DNA of 64,000 nt from Paenibacillus sp. Soil787. GTDB taxonomy: Bacteria > Bacillota > Bacilli > Paenibacillales > NBRC-103111. The notes beneath the pieces were generated by a model. That model had not been told where the DNA came from, made no database searches, and saw only the letters and a program-made list of their open reading frames with translations. This document shows positions 43,075-51,402 of the stretch, piece by piece. The position numbers were made by a program, and so were the translations under genes. The stretch's first letter is position 1; every line of letters starts with the position of its first letter. The stretch spans positions 118,552 to 182,551 of the forward strand of contig NZ_LMSP01000002.1 of the NCBI RefSeq assembly GCF_001429545.1, given 5' to 3'.

Positions 43075-43821
43075 TTAAATTTGAATTAATTTCGCAAATT
43101 TATCAGGTGTCAGCAGGTTGCCGACGTAGAAGTCGCCGAACTCACCGAAACGTGCGCTCACTTCGTCGAAACGCATTTCATACACAAGTTTTTTGAAATG
43201 AAGAGGATCATCGGAGAACAGGGTTACGCCCCACTCCCAATCATCTAATCCTACGGAACCCGTAATGATTTGTTTGACTTTACCTGCGTATGTGCGTCCA
43301 ATCATGCCGTGGCTGCGCATCATCGTTTTGCGGTCTTCGGCAGGGAGCATGTACCAGTTGTCATTGCCATCGCGACGCTTATTCATCGGATAGAAGCAGA
43401 TATGCTTCGATTTAGGCAGAATAGGCTTCAAGCGGGCTTGAATTTCCGGATCTTCCGAAGGATCCACGCCTGGCTTAGCAAGATAACTGCTTAATTCTAC
43501 GATAGATACATAGGAATAGACCGGGATTGTAAAAGCGGCGAAGCTTGATTTATTAAACGTATTTTCCAATTCATTCAGTTCTTCAAGCGTTTCGCGCATT
43601 TGCATGAATACAAAGTCGGCTTTCTGACCAACGATGCTATAAACGGCAGTACTGCCTAGTTTATCGTTCTCGAATTGCTGCCACTGGGACAGAAATGTAT
43701 TCAGCTCGTCCGTTGCATGCTTACGCTCCTGTGGGGTTGCGGCATGCCATGCGTTCCAGTCAATCAGACGGAAATCATGGAGCGCATACCAGCCTTCAAG
43801 GGTTTGTACGGCTTCACTCAT
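43075..43821 (-). CDS. hemQ: Coproheme decarboxylase HemQ
   Basis: Chlorite-dismutase-like enzyme that converts coproheme to heme B in the coproporphyrin-dependent pathway of Firmicutes. The 248-residue product shows [20 protein letters not shown], holding the catalytic Tyr region, and [10 protein letters not shown] with the heme-iron-ligand His. The ATG 43821 is chosen since GGAGG is 7-8 nt upstream; an earlier ATG would overlap it. HemQ supplies heme B for the CtaB/CtaA route also encoded here. Confidence 0.94.
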   Translation of the reverse strand: MSEAVQTLEGWYALHDFRLIDWNAWHAATPQERKHATDELNTFLSQWQQFENDKLGSTAVYSIVGQKADFVFMQMRETLEELNELENTFNKSSFAAFTIPVYSYVSIVELSSYLAKPGVDPSEDPEIQARLKPILPKSKHICFYPMNKRRDGNDNWYMLPAEDRKTMMRSHGMIGRTYAGKVKQIITGSVGLDDWEWGVTLFSDDPLHFKKLVYEMRFDEVSARFGEFGDFYVGNLLTPDKFAKLIQI

Positions 43822-44013
43822 TGGTTTTCCTCCATTCAAGGGCTAATATCCCCTACATTGTATCCAATTCATGGGGAAAGGGCAAATGAACAAAGGGTGA
43901 AGAGGGAAATGTTCAATTTGTGTACACTTTACCTGTGACATTTCGTGGATTACAATTATAAGGAAGTCAGCTAGATGAACGGGCTTCTTCATATTGCTAA
44001 GGGGGAACATACA

Positions 44014-44298
44014 TTGTTACAAATGGTCATTGCCACTGTCTTAATGGTAGTGTTATTTTTTGGGATCGGGTTTATTTTGAATATGCTAATGAAAACAACA
44101 TGGTTTCCTCTTTATGCTTTTATAGCTTTGGTTATCGGTGTTGTTATTTATGGTTCAATTGGTGAGGCGTCTTTTCTTTCCAGCGGGGAAAGCTTTACAA
44201 TTGTTGATATTGTTCCGGCTATCGGTGGTTTGGTTGGCGCCATTTTAAGTGGATCAGCCATTAAAGCACTGCGGATAAGAGGCTTCAAAATGTTTTAA
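44014..44298 (+). CDS. YuiB-like membrane protein
   Basis: A 94-residue protein with three membrane segments (VLMVVLFFGIGFILNMLM; PLYAFIALVIGVVIYG; PAIGGLVGAILSGSAI). It resembles Bacillus YuiB, of unknown function. The TTG at 44014 has AAGGGGGA 7 nt upstream and makes the protein begin just before the first membrane segment; an in-frame ATG at 43975 is the alternative. Confidence 0.75.
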   Translation: MLQMVIATVLMVVLFFGIGFILNMLMKTTWFPLYAFIALVIGVVIYGSIGEASFLSSGESFTIVDIVPAIGGLVGAILSGSAIKALRIRGFKMF

Positions 44299-44372
44299 GG
44301 TTCTCATAGAAATAGGCAGAAGTGGTCATTCTAAGGTTGAGTTGCCTAAATTGACCTTCGGAGGAGACTATT

Positions 44373-45248
44373 TTGCCTTTGGCCCATGTGAACGGAACCA
44401 TTTTGAATTATGAGATTACGGGGACTGGTACCCCAATCGTCTTTATTCATCCACCTTTATTAACTTTACAGACTTTTGCTTATCAAAAAGAGCAGTTATC
44501 GAATCAATTCCAGATTATCACCTTCGATATCAGGGGGCACGGTGCTAGTAGCTCTTCAGATCGAACATTGAGCTATGCGCTGATCGCCCAAGATATCATT
44601 CAGCTATTGGACTATTTAGGTATCGAAAAAGTGTTCCTATGCGGTTATTCAACAGGTGGTGCGTTGGTGTTGGAAGCGCTGCTTACATTTCCAAAACGGT
44701 TCCTTGGGGGGATCGTGGTATGCGGGATGTCTGAAATGACAGATTCTTATAACATAAGCAGACTGTGGCTCGCTGCGCAGATGGCCAGTTCAAGAATATT
44801 TATGAAGCTGCTCCGAAGAGTGATCACATTCGGAAATGCGGATAAGGATAAGACCTATCTCAATCTGTATGAGAGCTCACTAAGCGATGCTGCGGATGAT
44901 GTGAAATCCTATTACGAGCAGTCACTCACGTATACATGCACACGTCATCTCCGAAGAATCCAGCATCCGATCTTATTAATTTATGGTCAGATGAATCGCT
45001 CTTTTCATCGGTACGCAAATTTACTTCATACTGAACTGCCGCATAGCTCCTTATATTTCATCAAGGGTGCTAAGCATCAAATTCCGATTAAAAACTCTTC
45101 AAAGATGAATGACTTGATCCGCCTCTGGGTGAACAGCCTGGAAGATATTCAGACACAGCGCGTACTGCTGGACTTAGCGATTGCAAAGAAGCTGAATCCG
45201 GACATGTATGGCGAGGAGATCCAGGGAAGTCAGCTGTCGCTACATTAA
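44373..45248 (+). CDS. Alpha/beta hydrolase
   Basis: A 291-residue alpha/beta-hydrolase fold protein. The oxyanion segment is FIHPPLL, the nucleophile elbow LCGYSTGGAL contains the catalytic Ser, and IKGAKHQIP provides the His. FDIRGHGAS is the usual following loop. Substrate is unknown; esterase or peptidase are possible. TTG start behind GGAGGAG. Confidence 0.85.
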   Translation: MPLAHVNGTILNYEITGTGTPIVFIHPPLLTLQTFAYQKEQLSNQFQIITFDIRGHGASSSSDRTLSYALIAQDIIQLLDYLGIEKVFLCGYSTGGALVLEALLTFPKRFLGGIVVCGMSEMTDSYNISRLWLAAQMASSRIFMKLLRRVITFGNADKDKTYLNLYESSLSDAADDVKSYYEQSLTYTCTRHLRRIQHPILLIYGQMNRSFHRYANLLHTELPHSSLYFIKGAKHQIPIKNSSKMNDLIRLWVNSLEDIQTQRVLLDLAIAKKLNPDMYGEEIQGSQLSLH

Positions 45249-45286
45249 ACTAGACGATAAGTTGAAGAGCTTGTCCCAGAGTTATT

Positions 45287-45315
45287 TTGGCAGGTTATGC
45301 CTCTTTAGCTATAAT
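45287..45315 (+). promoter_or_regulatory. Sigma-A-like promoter in a gene-free region
   Basis: TTGGCA at 45287-45292, 17-bp spacer, TATAAT at 45310-45315. No convincing coding region follows before the terminator at 45608. Confidence 0.6.
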
Positions 45316-45321
45316 GCACAT

Positions 45322-45657
45322 GCTATGATAACCAGAAATTATAGGGGGAACGTCGATTCGCTAATCGGAAGAAAAACACCCGAAATCATGAGGAAGAGGA
45401 ACGACGATGCGTTATTTCACTATTTTTCGCATATGGATCGTTCATTTGACCAATTAGCGTACTCACGTTCCCTTAATTCGATTTCTGGCGGAAATTTTCC
45501 TAAATAACGAATCCACGTTCCGTCAACTAAAGATCAGCATAAAAAACGAGGACAGTTGGGGTAAGTATGGTCTTGAAGTTCAGTTGTATCTTCCAATTTA
45601 ATTAAAGAGAGCTGTCCTCATGTAGAGTTATCTACTTTTTAGGACAAGCTCTTTTTT
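45322..45657 (+). ncRNA. Candidate ~330-nt non-coding transcript
   Basis: The stretch between a good promoter and a strong terminator has no frame with a credible ribosome binding site and length. GAGGACAG (45548-45555) can pair with CTGTCCTC (45612-45619), and the same CTGTCCT also forms one arm of the terminator stem, so two exclusive folds are possible. It does not look like tmRNA, RNase P or 6S RNA by eye. It could instead be the remains of a lost gene. Confidence 0.35.
45608..45657 (+). terminator. Terminator with long stem
   Basis: AGAGCTGTCCT (45608-45618) pairs with AGGACAAGCTCT (45641-45652), one mismatch, and is followed by TTTTTT. An inner TAGA/TCTA pair is also present. Confidence 0.75.
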
Positions 45658-45747
45658 AGTAGAAAGTATAAGTATTATACTTTTGCTTCGTATCTACCTT
45701 GACAAACGCGCTCGTCCCAGAAGGACGACGGAGTCGTTTATCCTTGT
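45656..45747 (+). repeat. Dispersed ~95-bp structured element, copy 1
   Basis: Begins with GTAGAAAGTATAAG and ends GAGTCGTTTATCCTTG. Two hairpins are evident: an outer GTAGA/TCTAC with AAGTATAA/TTATACTT inside, and AAACG/CGTTT with CTCGTCC/GGACGAC. Copies 2 and 3 are at 49.7 and 50.8 kb. It lies immediately after the end of the oxidoreductase gene, on the opposite side of a terminator. Confidence 0.8.
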
Positions 45748-45755
45748 ATCCGACA

Positions 45756-46790
45756 TTAAAAATGTTCCAAAACAACCTTTCCAATTGTGTTACCTGCTTC
45801 AATCATGGCGTGGGCCTTCCGCAAATTTGTTGCATCGATAGGCGTAAGCTTTACGGTCAAAGTGGTACGGATAATGCCAGAATCGATTAGTTGGCCTACT
45901 TCATTCAGCAGCTTATGTTGTTCGACCATATCTGCCGTTTGGAACATCGAGCGGGTGAACATTAATTCCCATACAAACGTGACGCTTTTATTTTTAAGCA
46001 AAGTTAAATTGAGTGGCTGGTCCGTTTCAACAATTGAGCAAATTTTACATTGCGGCGCAATCGCTTCGGCCATGTTCTGCCAGTGCTGCCCCGTACTATT
46101 CAAACACAAGATATAGTCGGTATGCTGTAAGCCGAGAGCGTTCAATTGAGGAACGAAAGAACTGTAGTGGTTGATGATATGATCTGCTCCCATTGATTTC
46201 ACCCAATCGATCGATGCGGGCCGGGAAGCCGTACCGATCACTGTCAGGCCGGCATACTTCGCCAGTTGTGTTGCAATGGATCCTACACCTCCAGCAGCAC
46301 CTATGATCAGAATAACCTTACCTGCGTTCATGTCTTTATTGTGGGACACACCTAGCCGGTCAAACAGTGCCTCCCAAGCTGTGATGGCAGTTAACGGAAG
46401 TGCTGCCGATTGAGCGAAATCAAGCGTTGAAGGTTTCGTTCCGACGATACGTTCATCGACAAGATGAAACTCGCTGTTTCCGCCTGGGCGTGTAATGCTG
46501 CCTGCATAATAAACCTCATCGCCTGGTTGAAACAATGTGCATTCCGGTCCTGTTTGTTCCACTACTCCCGCGACGTCCCACCCCAGGATTCTTGGTGATA
46601 CTTCAGTCTTATCTTTTGGAGCTCTAACCTTGGTATCGACTGGATTTACTGAAATAGCCCTAACTTTAACAAGGAGATCTTTACCTAAAGGAAGCGGCTT
46701 TTCAATCTCGACATCAATCAAGCTTTCCGAATGCTCCACATTTAAATACTTATATAGACCTACCGCTTTCATTGTCTTTTTTGCAATCAT
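45756..46790 (-). CDS. Medium-chain dehydrogenase/quinone oxidoreductase-like protein
   Basis: A 344-residue zinc-independent-looking MDR protein. The N-terminal GroES-like domain has AISVNPVDTKVR, GWDVAGVVEQTG and QPGDEVYY; the NADPH-binding Rossmann domain has IIGAAGGVGSIATQLAKY. It resembles the zeta-crystallin/YfmJ-like quinone oxidoreductases, which reduce small quinones or enals. ATG 46790 lies 10 nt after GGAGG. Substrate is unknown. Confidence 0.86.
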   Translation of the reverse strand: MIAKKTMKAVGLYKYLNVEHSESLIDVEIEKPLPLGKDLLVKVRAISVNPVDTKVRAPKDKTEVSPRILGWDVAGVVEQTGPECTLFQPGDEVYYAGSITRPGGNSEFHLVDERIVGTKPSTLDFAQSAALPLTAITAWEALFDRLGVSHNKDMNAGKVILIIGAAGGVGSIATQLAKYAGLTVIGTASRPASIDWVKSMGADHIINHYSSFVPQLNALGLQHTDYILCLNSTGQHWQNMAEAIAPQCKICSIVETDQPLNLTLLKNKSVTFVWELMFTRSMFQTADMVEQHKLLNEVGQLIDSGIIRTTLTVKLTPIDATNLRKAHAMIEAGNTIGKVVLEHF

Positions 46791-46811
46791 ATTCCCATTT
46801 CCTCCATTCAA

Positions 46812-47130
46812 ATAATTGTTGCTATGTTGTTAGTTTAATCGATCCGTTTTAAAATAGTAAGTACACACAATCGTGTTATGAAGGCTGTCCAGTTGAATAT
46901 TCGCTGACGAACTTCGGACAAACATTGATCTCTATTATTTTTCTGATGAAAGATTGGGGCAATGCTTACAAAAACAAGTCGGGTGTCGCGTCTAACAGCT
47001 AATTTGTCGGAATCTAACCATCCGAAAGGTTGGTTTTTTCATTTTAGGTAATATTATCTTTCTCTCGTAGATACCAAGATTGTCGATTTTTGTGGTAGAC
47101 TAATAGATAGAAACCGAGAAGCTTACATAG
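46812..47130. other. Intergenic region upstream of dnaB
   Basis: No gene seen. AACCATCC, GAAA and GGTTGGTT followed by TTTTTTC (about 47022-47044) form a terminator-like hairpin with no gene assigned to it. The dnaB promoter should lie between it and 47.16 kb. Confidence 0.4.
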
Positions 47131-47166
47131 TTGAAATCGGTTGAGGCAGGATGGTGCTGTAACGGA

Positions 47167-48687
47167 ATGAGAATGACGAATATGCTGCATTTCACTGAGA
47201 ACCATAGGTTTTGTGTGAACCGTGAGTTTTCTTTGAGCAGTCTGGATTATAAAATGTTAGCAATGATGTATCAACCTATGATCGGCGGTTTGGCTATTAG
47301 TCTCTATCAAGCACTTTATCTGCAGATGAGTGCAGAAAAAGTCGGATATTCTTCTCTGGAACAACAGCGAAAGCTGTTTCTGCTGCTCGAGCTTGAGCAG
47401 GGGGAGCGAGGACGTAAATATCTAATAGAGCAATCTTCGAAGCTTGAAGCCATAGGGCTCCTGCAAACAACTCGCAAGTTTCTGCCGGGCGAAGAAGATT
47501 ATGTCTTCGTGTACACCTTGTTCCCTCCGCTTGGCCCCAATGAGTTTTTCCGCAATCAGCATTTGACCCTGCTGCTCCGCGATAAAGTCGGTAAGTTCAT
47601 GCTCCTGTCCCTTCGGGAAGAGCTGCTCTCGCCTGAGCCGGAAGAGTGCCGTGACGCGAGTGAAGAGAACCTGTCTGTTCCGTTCTATGATCTATTCCGC
47701 CTCAATACCCAGGTGGTTGACTACGAGCTGGAGCAAGCCCTATATGAGGCCTCGGCCAGTAAACAGGGAGACGCTCGGATGGACGTGACAACCAAGGGCT
47801 TCCAGTATGCGGATATCATTATGAGGTTCCCGCGAGGGGCGAGCAATCGTATTTTCGTTGAGGCTCTCAAACATAAACCGGATCAGATGGCTGCGATTAA
47901 TATTGTGGCGAAGAAGTACAACCTTTCACTTCAGGAAACATGCCGTTTGCTGGACGAGGATGGCGCATTCACCGAGGAGGGCGAGCTGCAGATGGATCTC
48001 ATGCAGTATAATGCGAATCTGTTCTACAGACAGAGCAAGAAGCGGGATGAGGAACGAGAGCGCACGTTGTCCAGGTCGGAAGAGAAGTCGCAAGGCGAAG
48101 CGCATGAGGATATGCTGGATACCTCTGGAGACAAGTCAGTTGAAATGGCTTATTACTTAGAAGTGCCGCAGCAGCTGCGCGGTGAATGCACAGATCATCA
48201 ATACAATTACATTATGCGAAATGAGCCGTACACGGCAGTTCTGAAAATGTTCTTCACTCAGGGCTCCATCCCGGACGGTGTACTTAATATATTTGAGAAG
48301 ATTGATTTGAATTATAGATTGAAAGAGGAAGTCATTAATGTCTTGATCCACTTCCTACATATTGACCGCCGCTCGTGGGCCAAGTCTTCGATTGAAGCGG
48401 TCGCATCGGATCTGCTGGGCAAGCAAATTGTTACTTACGAACAAGCGGTGGAATATGTGCGTGAGAAAATCAGCTACAAACAGAAGGCCGCTTCCAAGGT
48501 GGAGGCCGCTAAAGCTAGCGGCGGCTCTGTCACGAGAGGCCGACAAGGCAAGACGCAGAAGCCTCATATTCCGATCGTGGTGCCGGATGCCGGTACAGCG
48601 GCGGCTTCGAGGCTGACGGATGAAGAGCTGGAAGCCGCGAGAAGGATGGCGCAGAAGCTGGACGAGCGCTTTAATCGGAAGAGCTGA
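47167..48687 (+). CDS. dnaB: Replication initiation and membrane attachment protein DnaB
   Basis: Firmicutes DnaB (not the helicase) works with DnaD and DnaI to load the replicative helicase at oriC and restart sites. The 506-residue product has an N-terminal winged-helix domain (LSSLDYKMLAMMYQPMIGG) and a C-terminal DnaB/DnaD region (GVLNIFEKIDLNYRLKEEVI, LIHFLHIDRRSW). The start is not certain: ATG codons at 47167, 47173 and 47182 are all in frame. Its neighbour 54 bp downstream is dnaI, the conserved Bacillales order. Confidence 0.9.
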   Translation: MRMTNMLHFTENHRFCVNREFSLSSLDYKMLAMMYQPMIGGLAISLYQALYLQMSAEKVGYSSLEQQRKLFLLLELEQGERGRKYLIEQSSKLEAIGLLQTTRKFLPGEEDYVFVYTLFPPLGPNEFFRNQHLTLLLRDKVGKFMLLSLREELLSPEPEECRDASEENLSVPFYDLFRLNTQVVDYELEQALYEASASKQGDARMDVTTKGFQYADIIMRFPRGASNRIFVEALKHKPDQMAAINIVAKKYNLSLQETCRLLDEDGAFTEEGELQMDLMQYNANLFYRQSKKRDEERERTLSRSEEKSQGEAHEDMLDTSGDKSVEMAYYLEVPQQLRGECTDHQYNYIMRNEPYTAVLKMFFTQGSIPDGVLNIFEKIDLNYRLKEEVINVLIHFLHIDRRSWAKSSIEAVASDLLGKQIVTYEQAVEYVREKISYKQKAASKVEAAKASGGSVTRGRQGKTQKPHIPIVVPDAGTAAASRLTDEELEAARRMAQKLDERFNRKS

Positions 48688-48741
48688 CGGTTACGGCCGA
48701 TGGAACAAAGTACAAGAGAATTATAAGGAGGTGCAGGAAGC

Positions 48742-49692
48742 ATGGATTCCCTGTCTCACTTACTCAAATCAATGCCGCAATCCGAATGGAGACGGAAGGC
48801 AGAAGCGAAAATTAAAGTTGTCATGGACGACGTCTTAGTTCACAAATTTCGCCAAAAGTATCCATTCGTCGATGACTATACCATTAAGATTAATATGAAC
48901 AAGCTTTATCAGTATGTGTCCGAGTACAAAAACTGTTCCAACTGTCCAGGTTTAGAAAACTGTCCAAATGATATGACGGGGCATTATACGATGTTAACAG
49001 CCGATTCCGTCAATGAAAAGCCGTTTGTTCATGAGGAAAAGGTGGCATGCAAGAAGTTTGGCGCCAAGCAGCTGCAGGATGCCATAAGCAGCCGAATCCG
49101 CACCTTTCACGTGGATCCGCGGATGATTTCGCGCAGCTACTCGTTTGGAGATATCCTTGAAACGGATCTGGATCGGGCGAAAGCTGTTATGCAAATTAAC
49201 GACTATGTCAGCCTGACGATGGAAGAAGGACTTCAGACGAGAGGACTCTACTTGTCCGGATCATTTGGGACGGGGAAGACGTTCCTGATGGGCTATATGC
49301 TGCACCAGCTGGCCAAAGTCGGAATGACAGGTGCAATCGTCTATATGCCGGATTTTGCCGAGGACTTGAAGGGTATGTTCCAGGAGCCCTCCAAGCTGAA
49401 GGAGACGATTGATCTGTTGAAGGAAACGGATCTATTAGTTTTCGATGATATTGGCGCGGAGAATTTGAATCCGTGGCTGCGAGATCATGTTATTGGCGCT
49501 ATCGTGAATCATCGGATGAATCGTAAGCCGACCTTTTTCACGTCCAATTATGCGCTCTCTGACTTGGAGAAGCATTTCAGCTTCACGAATAAAGATGGTG
49601 ACGAAGAGTACAAGGGACAGCGGATTATGGACCGTATTCGTCCTTTTGTCGATGTGGTTGTGGTAACAGGTACGAACAAGCGTGGGAAATAA
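48742..49692 (+). CDS. dnaI: Primosomal helicase loader DnaI
   Basis: AAA+ ATPase that loads the replicative helicase DnaC together with DnaB and DnaD. The 316-residue product has an N-terminal zinc-binding region with cysteines in NCSNCPGLENC and a later Cys (KVACKKFG). Walker A is GSFGTGKT near residue 175, Walker B LLVFDDIGAE, and sensor 1 is FFTSNYAL. AAGGAGG precedes the ATG. It ends in a strong terminator. Confidence 0.95.
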   Translation: MDSLSHLLKSMPQSEWRRKAEAKIKVVMDDVLVHKFRQKYPFVDDYTIKINMNKLYQYVSEYKNCSNCPGLENCPNDMTGHYTMLTADSVNEKPFVHEEKVACKKFGAKQLQDAISSRIRTFHVDPRMISRSYSFGDILETDLDRAKAVMQINDYVSLTMEEGLQTRGLYLSGSFGTGKTFLMGYMLHQLAKVGMTGAIVYMPDFAEDLKGMFQEPSKLKETIDLLKETDLLVFDDIGAENLNPWLRDHVIGAIVNHRMNRKPTFFTSNYALSDLEKHFSFTNKDGDEEYKGQRIMDRIRPFVDVVVVTGTNKRGK

Positions 49693-49693
49693 T

Positions 49694-49732
49694 AAAAAGC
49701 TGTGCAGATGCGTTCATCTGTACAGCTTTTTT
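49694..49732 (+). terminator. Terminator of dnaB-dnaI
   Basis: AAAAAGCTGTGCAGATG pairs with CATCTGTACAGCTTTTTT with one mismatch and a CGTT loop. Confidence 0.9.
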
Positions 49733-49828
49733 GAGTAGATAAGAAAGTATAAGTTTTATACTTTTGCTTCGCATCTACCTTGACAAATGCGCTCGTCCCT
49801 GAAAGACAACGGAGTCGTTTATCCTTGC
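49732..49828 (+). repeat. Dispersed ~95-bp structured element, copy 2
   Basis: Highly similar to copy 1 over most of its length, starting GAGTAGATAAGAAAGTATAAG-like sequence and ending GGAGTCGTTTATCCTTG. It keeps both hairpins. It directly follows the dnaI terminator. Confidence 0.8.
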
Positions 49829-49857
49829 TTGTTACTTACCGCTTATAAAAAAGCATG

Positions 49858-49893
49858 AAAAAACCGCTTCGCATCGAGTGCTAAGCGGTCCTC
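49858..49893 (-). terminator. Terminator of the small membrane protein gene (minus)
   Basis: On the minus strand ACCGCTT and AAGCGGT pair around a 13-nt loop and are followed by TTTTTTC. Confidence 0.75.
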
Positions 49894-49911
49894 TTCCAGG
49901 CTTGGACATTC

Positions 49912-50055
49912 TTATTTCATAACTTGAATCACAGTTGCAATAGCTGCAATTAGAAACAATACGCCAAAGAATGCGCCAAAGCCAATGCCTACATCCATGA
50001 AATCATTACGCGGTTCTTCATACACGTGAAGCTCAGGGTGTTTAGGATCGCTCAT
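49912..50055 (-). CDS. Small single-pass membrane protein
   Basis: A 47-residue protein: soluble N-terminus (MSDPKHPELHVYEEPRNDF) followed by one membrane helix (GIGFGAFFGVLFLIAAIATV) and a short tail. GGGGGG lies at a suitable distance before ATG 50055. No family was recognised. It resembles other tiny Gly-rich membrane proteins that stabilise membrane complexes, but that is only an impression. Confidence 0.7.
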   Translation of the reverse strand: MSDPKHPELHVYEEPRNDFMDVGIGFGAFFGVLFLIAAIATVIQVMK

Positions 50056-50188
50056 GTGGTTACCCCCCAACGTCCGACATTCGTATGTTTAAGCTTAGTA
50101 TACCCAAATTCGTCGAAAGTTGTAAAGCTTATCAAAGTGACAATTATGCAAACAATAGCAGATAGCAGCGGAAAGTTTAAAATAAGAC

Positions 50189-50220
50189 TTGACTCTAACA
50201 TTAGTGTCATGGTTTACAAT
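50189..50220 (+). promoter_or_regulatory. MerR-type promoter with overlapping operator
   Basis: TTGACT (50189-50194) and TACAAT (50215-50220) are separated by 20 bp, longer than the normal 17. The palindrome GACTCTAACATTAGTGTC (50191-50208, one mismatch between halves) lies between or over them. This is the layout of promoters twisted open by MerR-family activators, so the next gene probably regulates itself. Confidence 0.7.
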
Positions 50221-50265
50221 GAGAACATCCTTACTTGATCAAGGAAAAGGAAAAAGGTGAAGGCC

Positions 50266-50649
50266 ATGCGGATTAGTGAATTATCCAAGCTTACCGGAGC
50301 CAGTATTCGTTCTTTACGGTACTATGAGGCGAAAGGGCTAATCGCGACACAGCGTGAAGAAAATGGATATCGGGTATTCAACCAGATGGCTGTCGAGCGC
50401 GTGAAGACCATTCAGTTTTATTTGAGCTTAGGCTTTACGACCGAACAAATTGAAAGCTTTCTGAACTGCGTCATGAAAAATCAGGAGTCGATGTGCGATG
50501 ATTTGCTGCCACTCTACACAGAGAAGCTCCAAGAAATCGAACAACAGATGACAATGCTGCAGCAGCTGCAAGCTAATTTGAAGGATCGTATTGCTTATAT
50601 CGAGCAGCAAAGACTTCAGGGGCTGCCTGTAGGATTACCTGCTAAGTAG
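50266..50649 (+). CDS. MerR family transcriptional regulator
   Basis: A 127-residue MerR-family protein: N-terminal winged helix (MRISELSKLTGASIRSLRYY, EAKGLIATQREENGYR), then a long coiled coil. A Cys pair (FLNCVMKN and MCDDLL) in the effector region hints at metal, thiol or aldehyde sensing, but not decisively. ATG 50266 is 6 nt from AAAGGTG. No target gene other than itself is adjacent. Confidence 0.88.
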   Translation: MRISELSKLTGASIRSLRYYEAKGLIATQREENGYRVFNQMAVERVKTIQFYLSLGFTTEQIESFLNCVMKNQESMCDDLLPLYTEKLQEIEQQMTMLQQLQANLKDRIAYIEQQRLQGLPVGLPAK

Positions 50650-50684
50650 ATCCAATTCCACCTTTTTGCTAACTTATGGCTTGG

Positions 50685-50712
50685 TTGAAATGACCCACTG
50701 GTGTGGTATACT
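50685..50712 (+). promoter_or_regulatory. Possible trxA promoter
   Basis: TTGAAA, 16-bp spacer and TATACT (50707-50712) with TG one base before the -10. If used, the trxA leader includes copy 3 of the dispersed element. Confidence 0.45.
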
Positions 50713-50746
50713 TTACATGTTGACGTTCATCGGTAGCTAGGTACTA

Positions 50747-50843
50747 GGATAAACGTCTTACGCCGTCCTTTAAGACGAGCGCTTTTGTCAAGGTTGATGC
50801 GAAGCGAGTTAAGTTGCAAACTTATACTCTCTTTTCAACTTAT
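50747..50843 (-). repeat. Dispersed ~95-bp structured element, copy 3 (inverted)
   Basis: On the minus strand it shares AGTATAAGTTT, CTTCGCATCAACCTTGACAA, GCGCTCGTC and CGTTTATCCT with copies 1 and 2, but is more diverged. It lies between the MerR gene and trxA. Confidence 0.7.
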
Positions 50844-50876
50844 AAATCAAATCCATTCTTAGAAGGAGGAACTATC

Positions 50877-51191
50877 ATGTCAATCGTGAATGTTTCTGAT
50901 AACAGCTTTAAAGGCGAAGTTGAAGGAGAAGGTACAGTACTTGTAGACTTCTGGGCACCTTGGTGCGGACCTTGTAAAATGATCGCTCCCGTTTTGGAAG
51001 AGCTTGATAAAGAAATTGAGTCCTTGAAAATTGCAAAAGTAAACGTGGATGACAATCCAGAGTCCGCTGCTCGCTTTGGTGTTATGAGCATCCCAACTCT
51101 TATCGTATTCAAAGATGGACAGCCAGTTGATAAAGTGGTTGGCTTCCAATCCAAAGAAGCGCTGAAAAATGTTGTTTCTCGTCATCAATAA
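50877..51191 (+). CDS. trxA: Thioredoxin
   Basis: A 104-residue cytoplasmic thioredoxin with the active site WCGPCK (Cys30 and Cys33), the buried Asp in VLVDFWA, and cis-Pro in SIPTLIVF. It reduces disulfides in ribonucleotide reductase and other proteins. ATG 50877 follows AAGGAGG. Typical length. Followed by a terminator. Confidence 0.95.
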   Translation: MSIVNVSDNSFKGEVEGEGTVLVDFWAPWCGPCKMIAPVLEELDKEIESLKIAKVNVDDNPESAARFGVMSIPTLIVFKDGQPVDKVVGFQSKEALKNVVSRHQ

Positions 51192-51223
51192 TTTGTTGCA
51201 AACTAGAAACAATTGTTCGTGAG

Positions 51224-51266
51224 AAAAAGCTCTTTTTCTGCTATGCTGAAAAGGAGCTTTTTTTTG
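51224..51266 (+). terminator. Terminator of trxA
   Basis: AAAAGCTC and GAGCTTTT with inner TTTT/AAAA pairing, followed by a run of eight T. Confidence 0.75.
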
Positions 51267-51402
51267 TTTTCTGAAAATAGTGAGCGTCTATAATTGGTGG
51301 CTACTGCGACGATTATGTTGTAAGTAGAATTTAGGAACTTTTAAGATTTGGAAGTTAGAGGGGAAATATGGGGAAGTTTTTGTGTGAGAGGAGATTGGAT
51401 GC

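Noticed and set aside
45208..45507. 99-codon gene after the alpha/beta hydrolase
   Set aside because: It begins inside the hydrolase gene, no start has a good ribosome binding site, and the product has no recognisable features.
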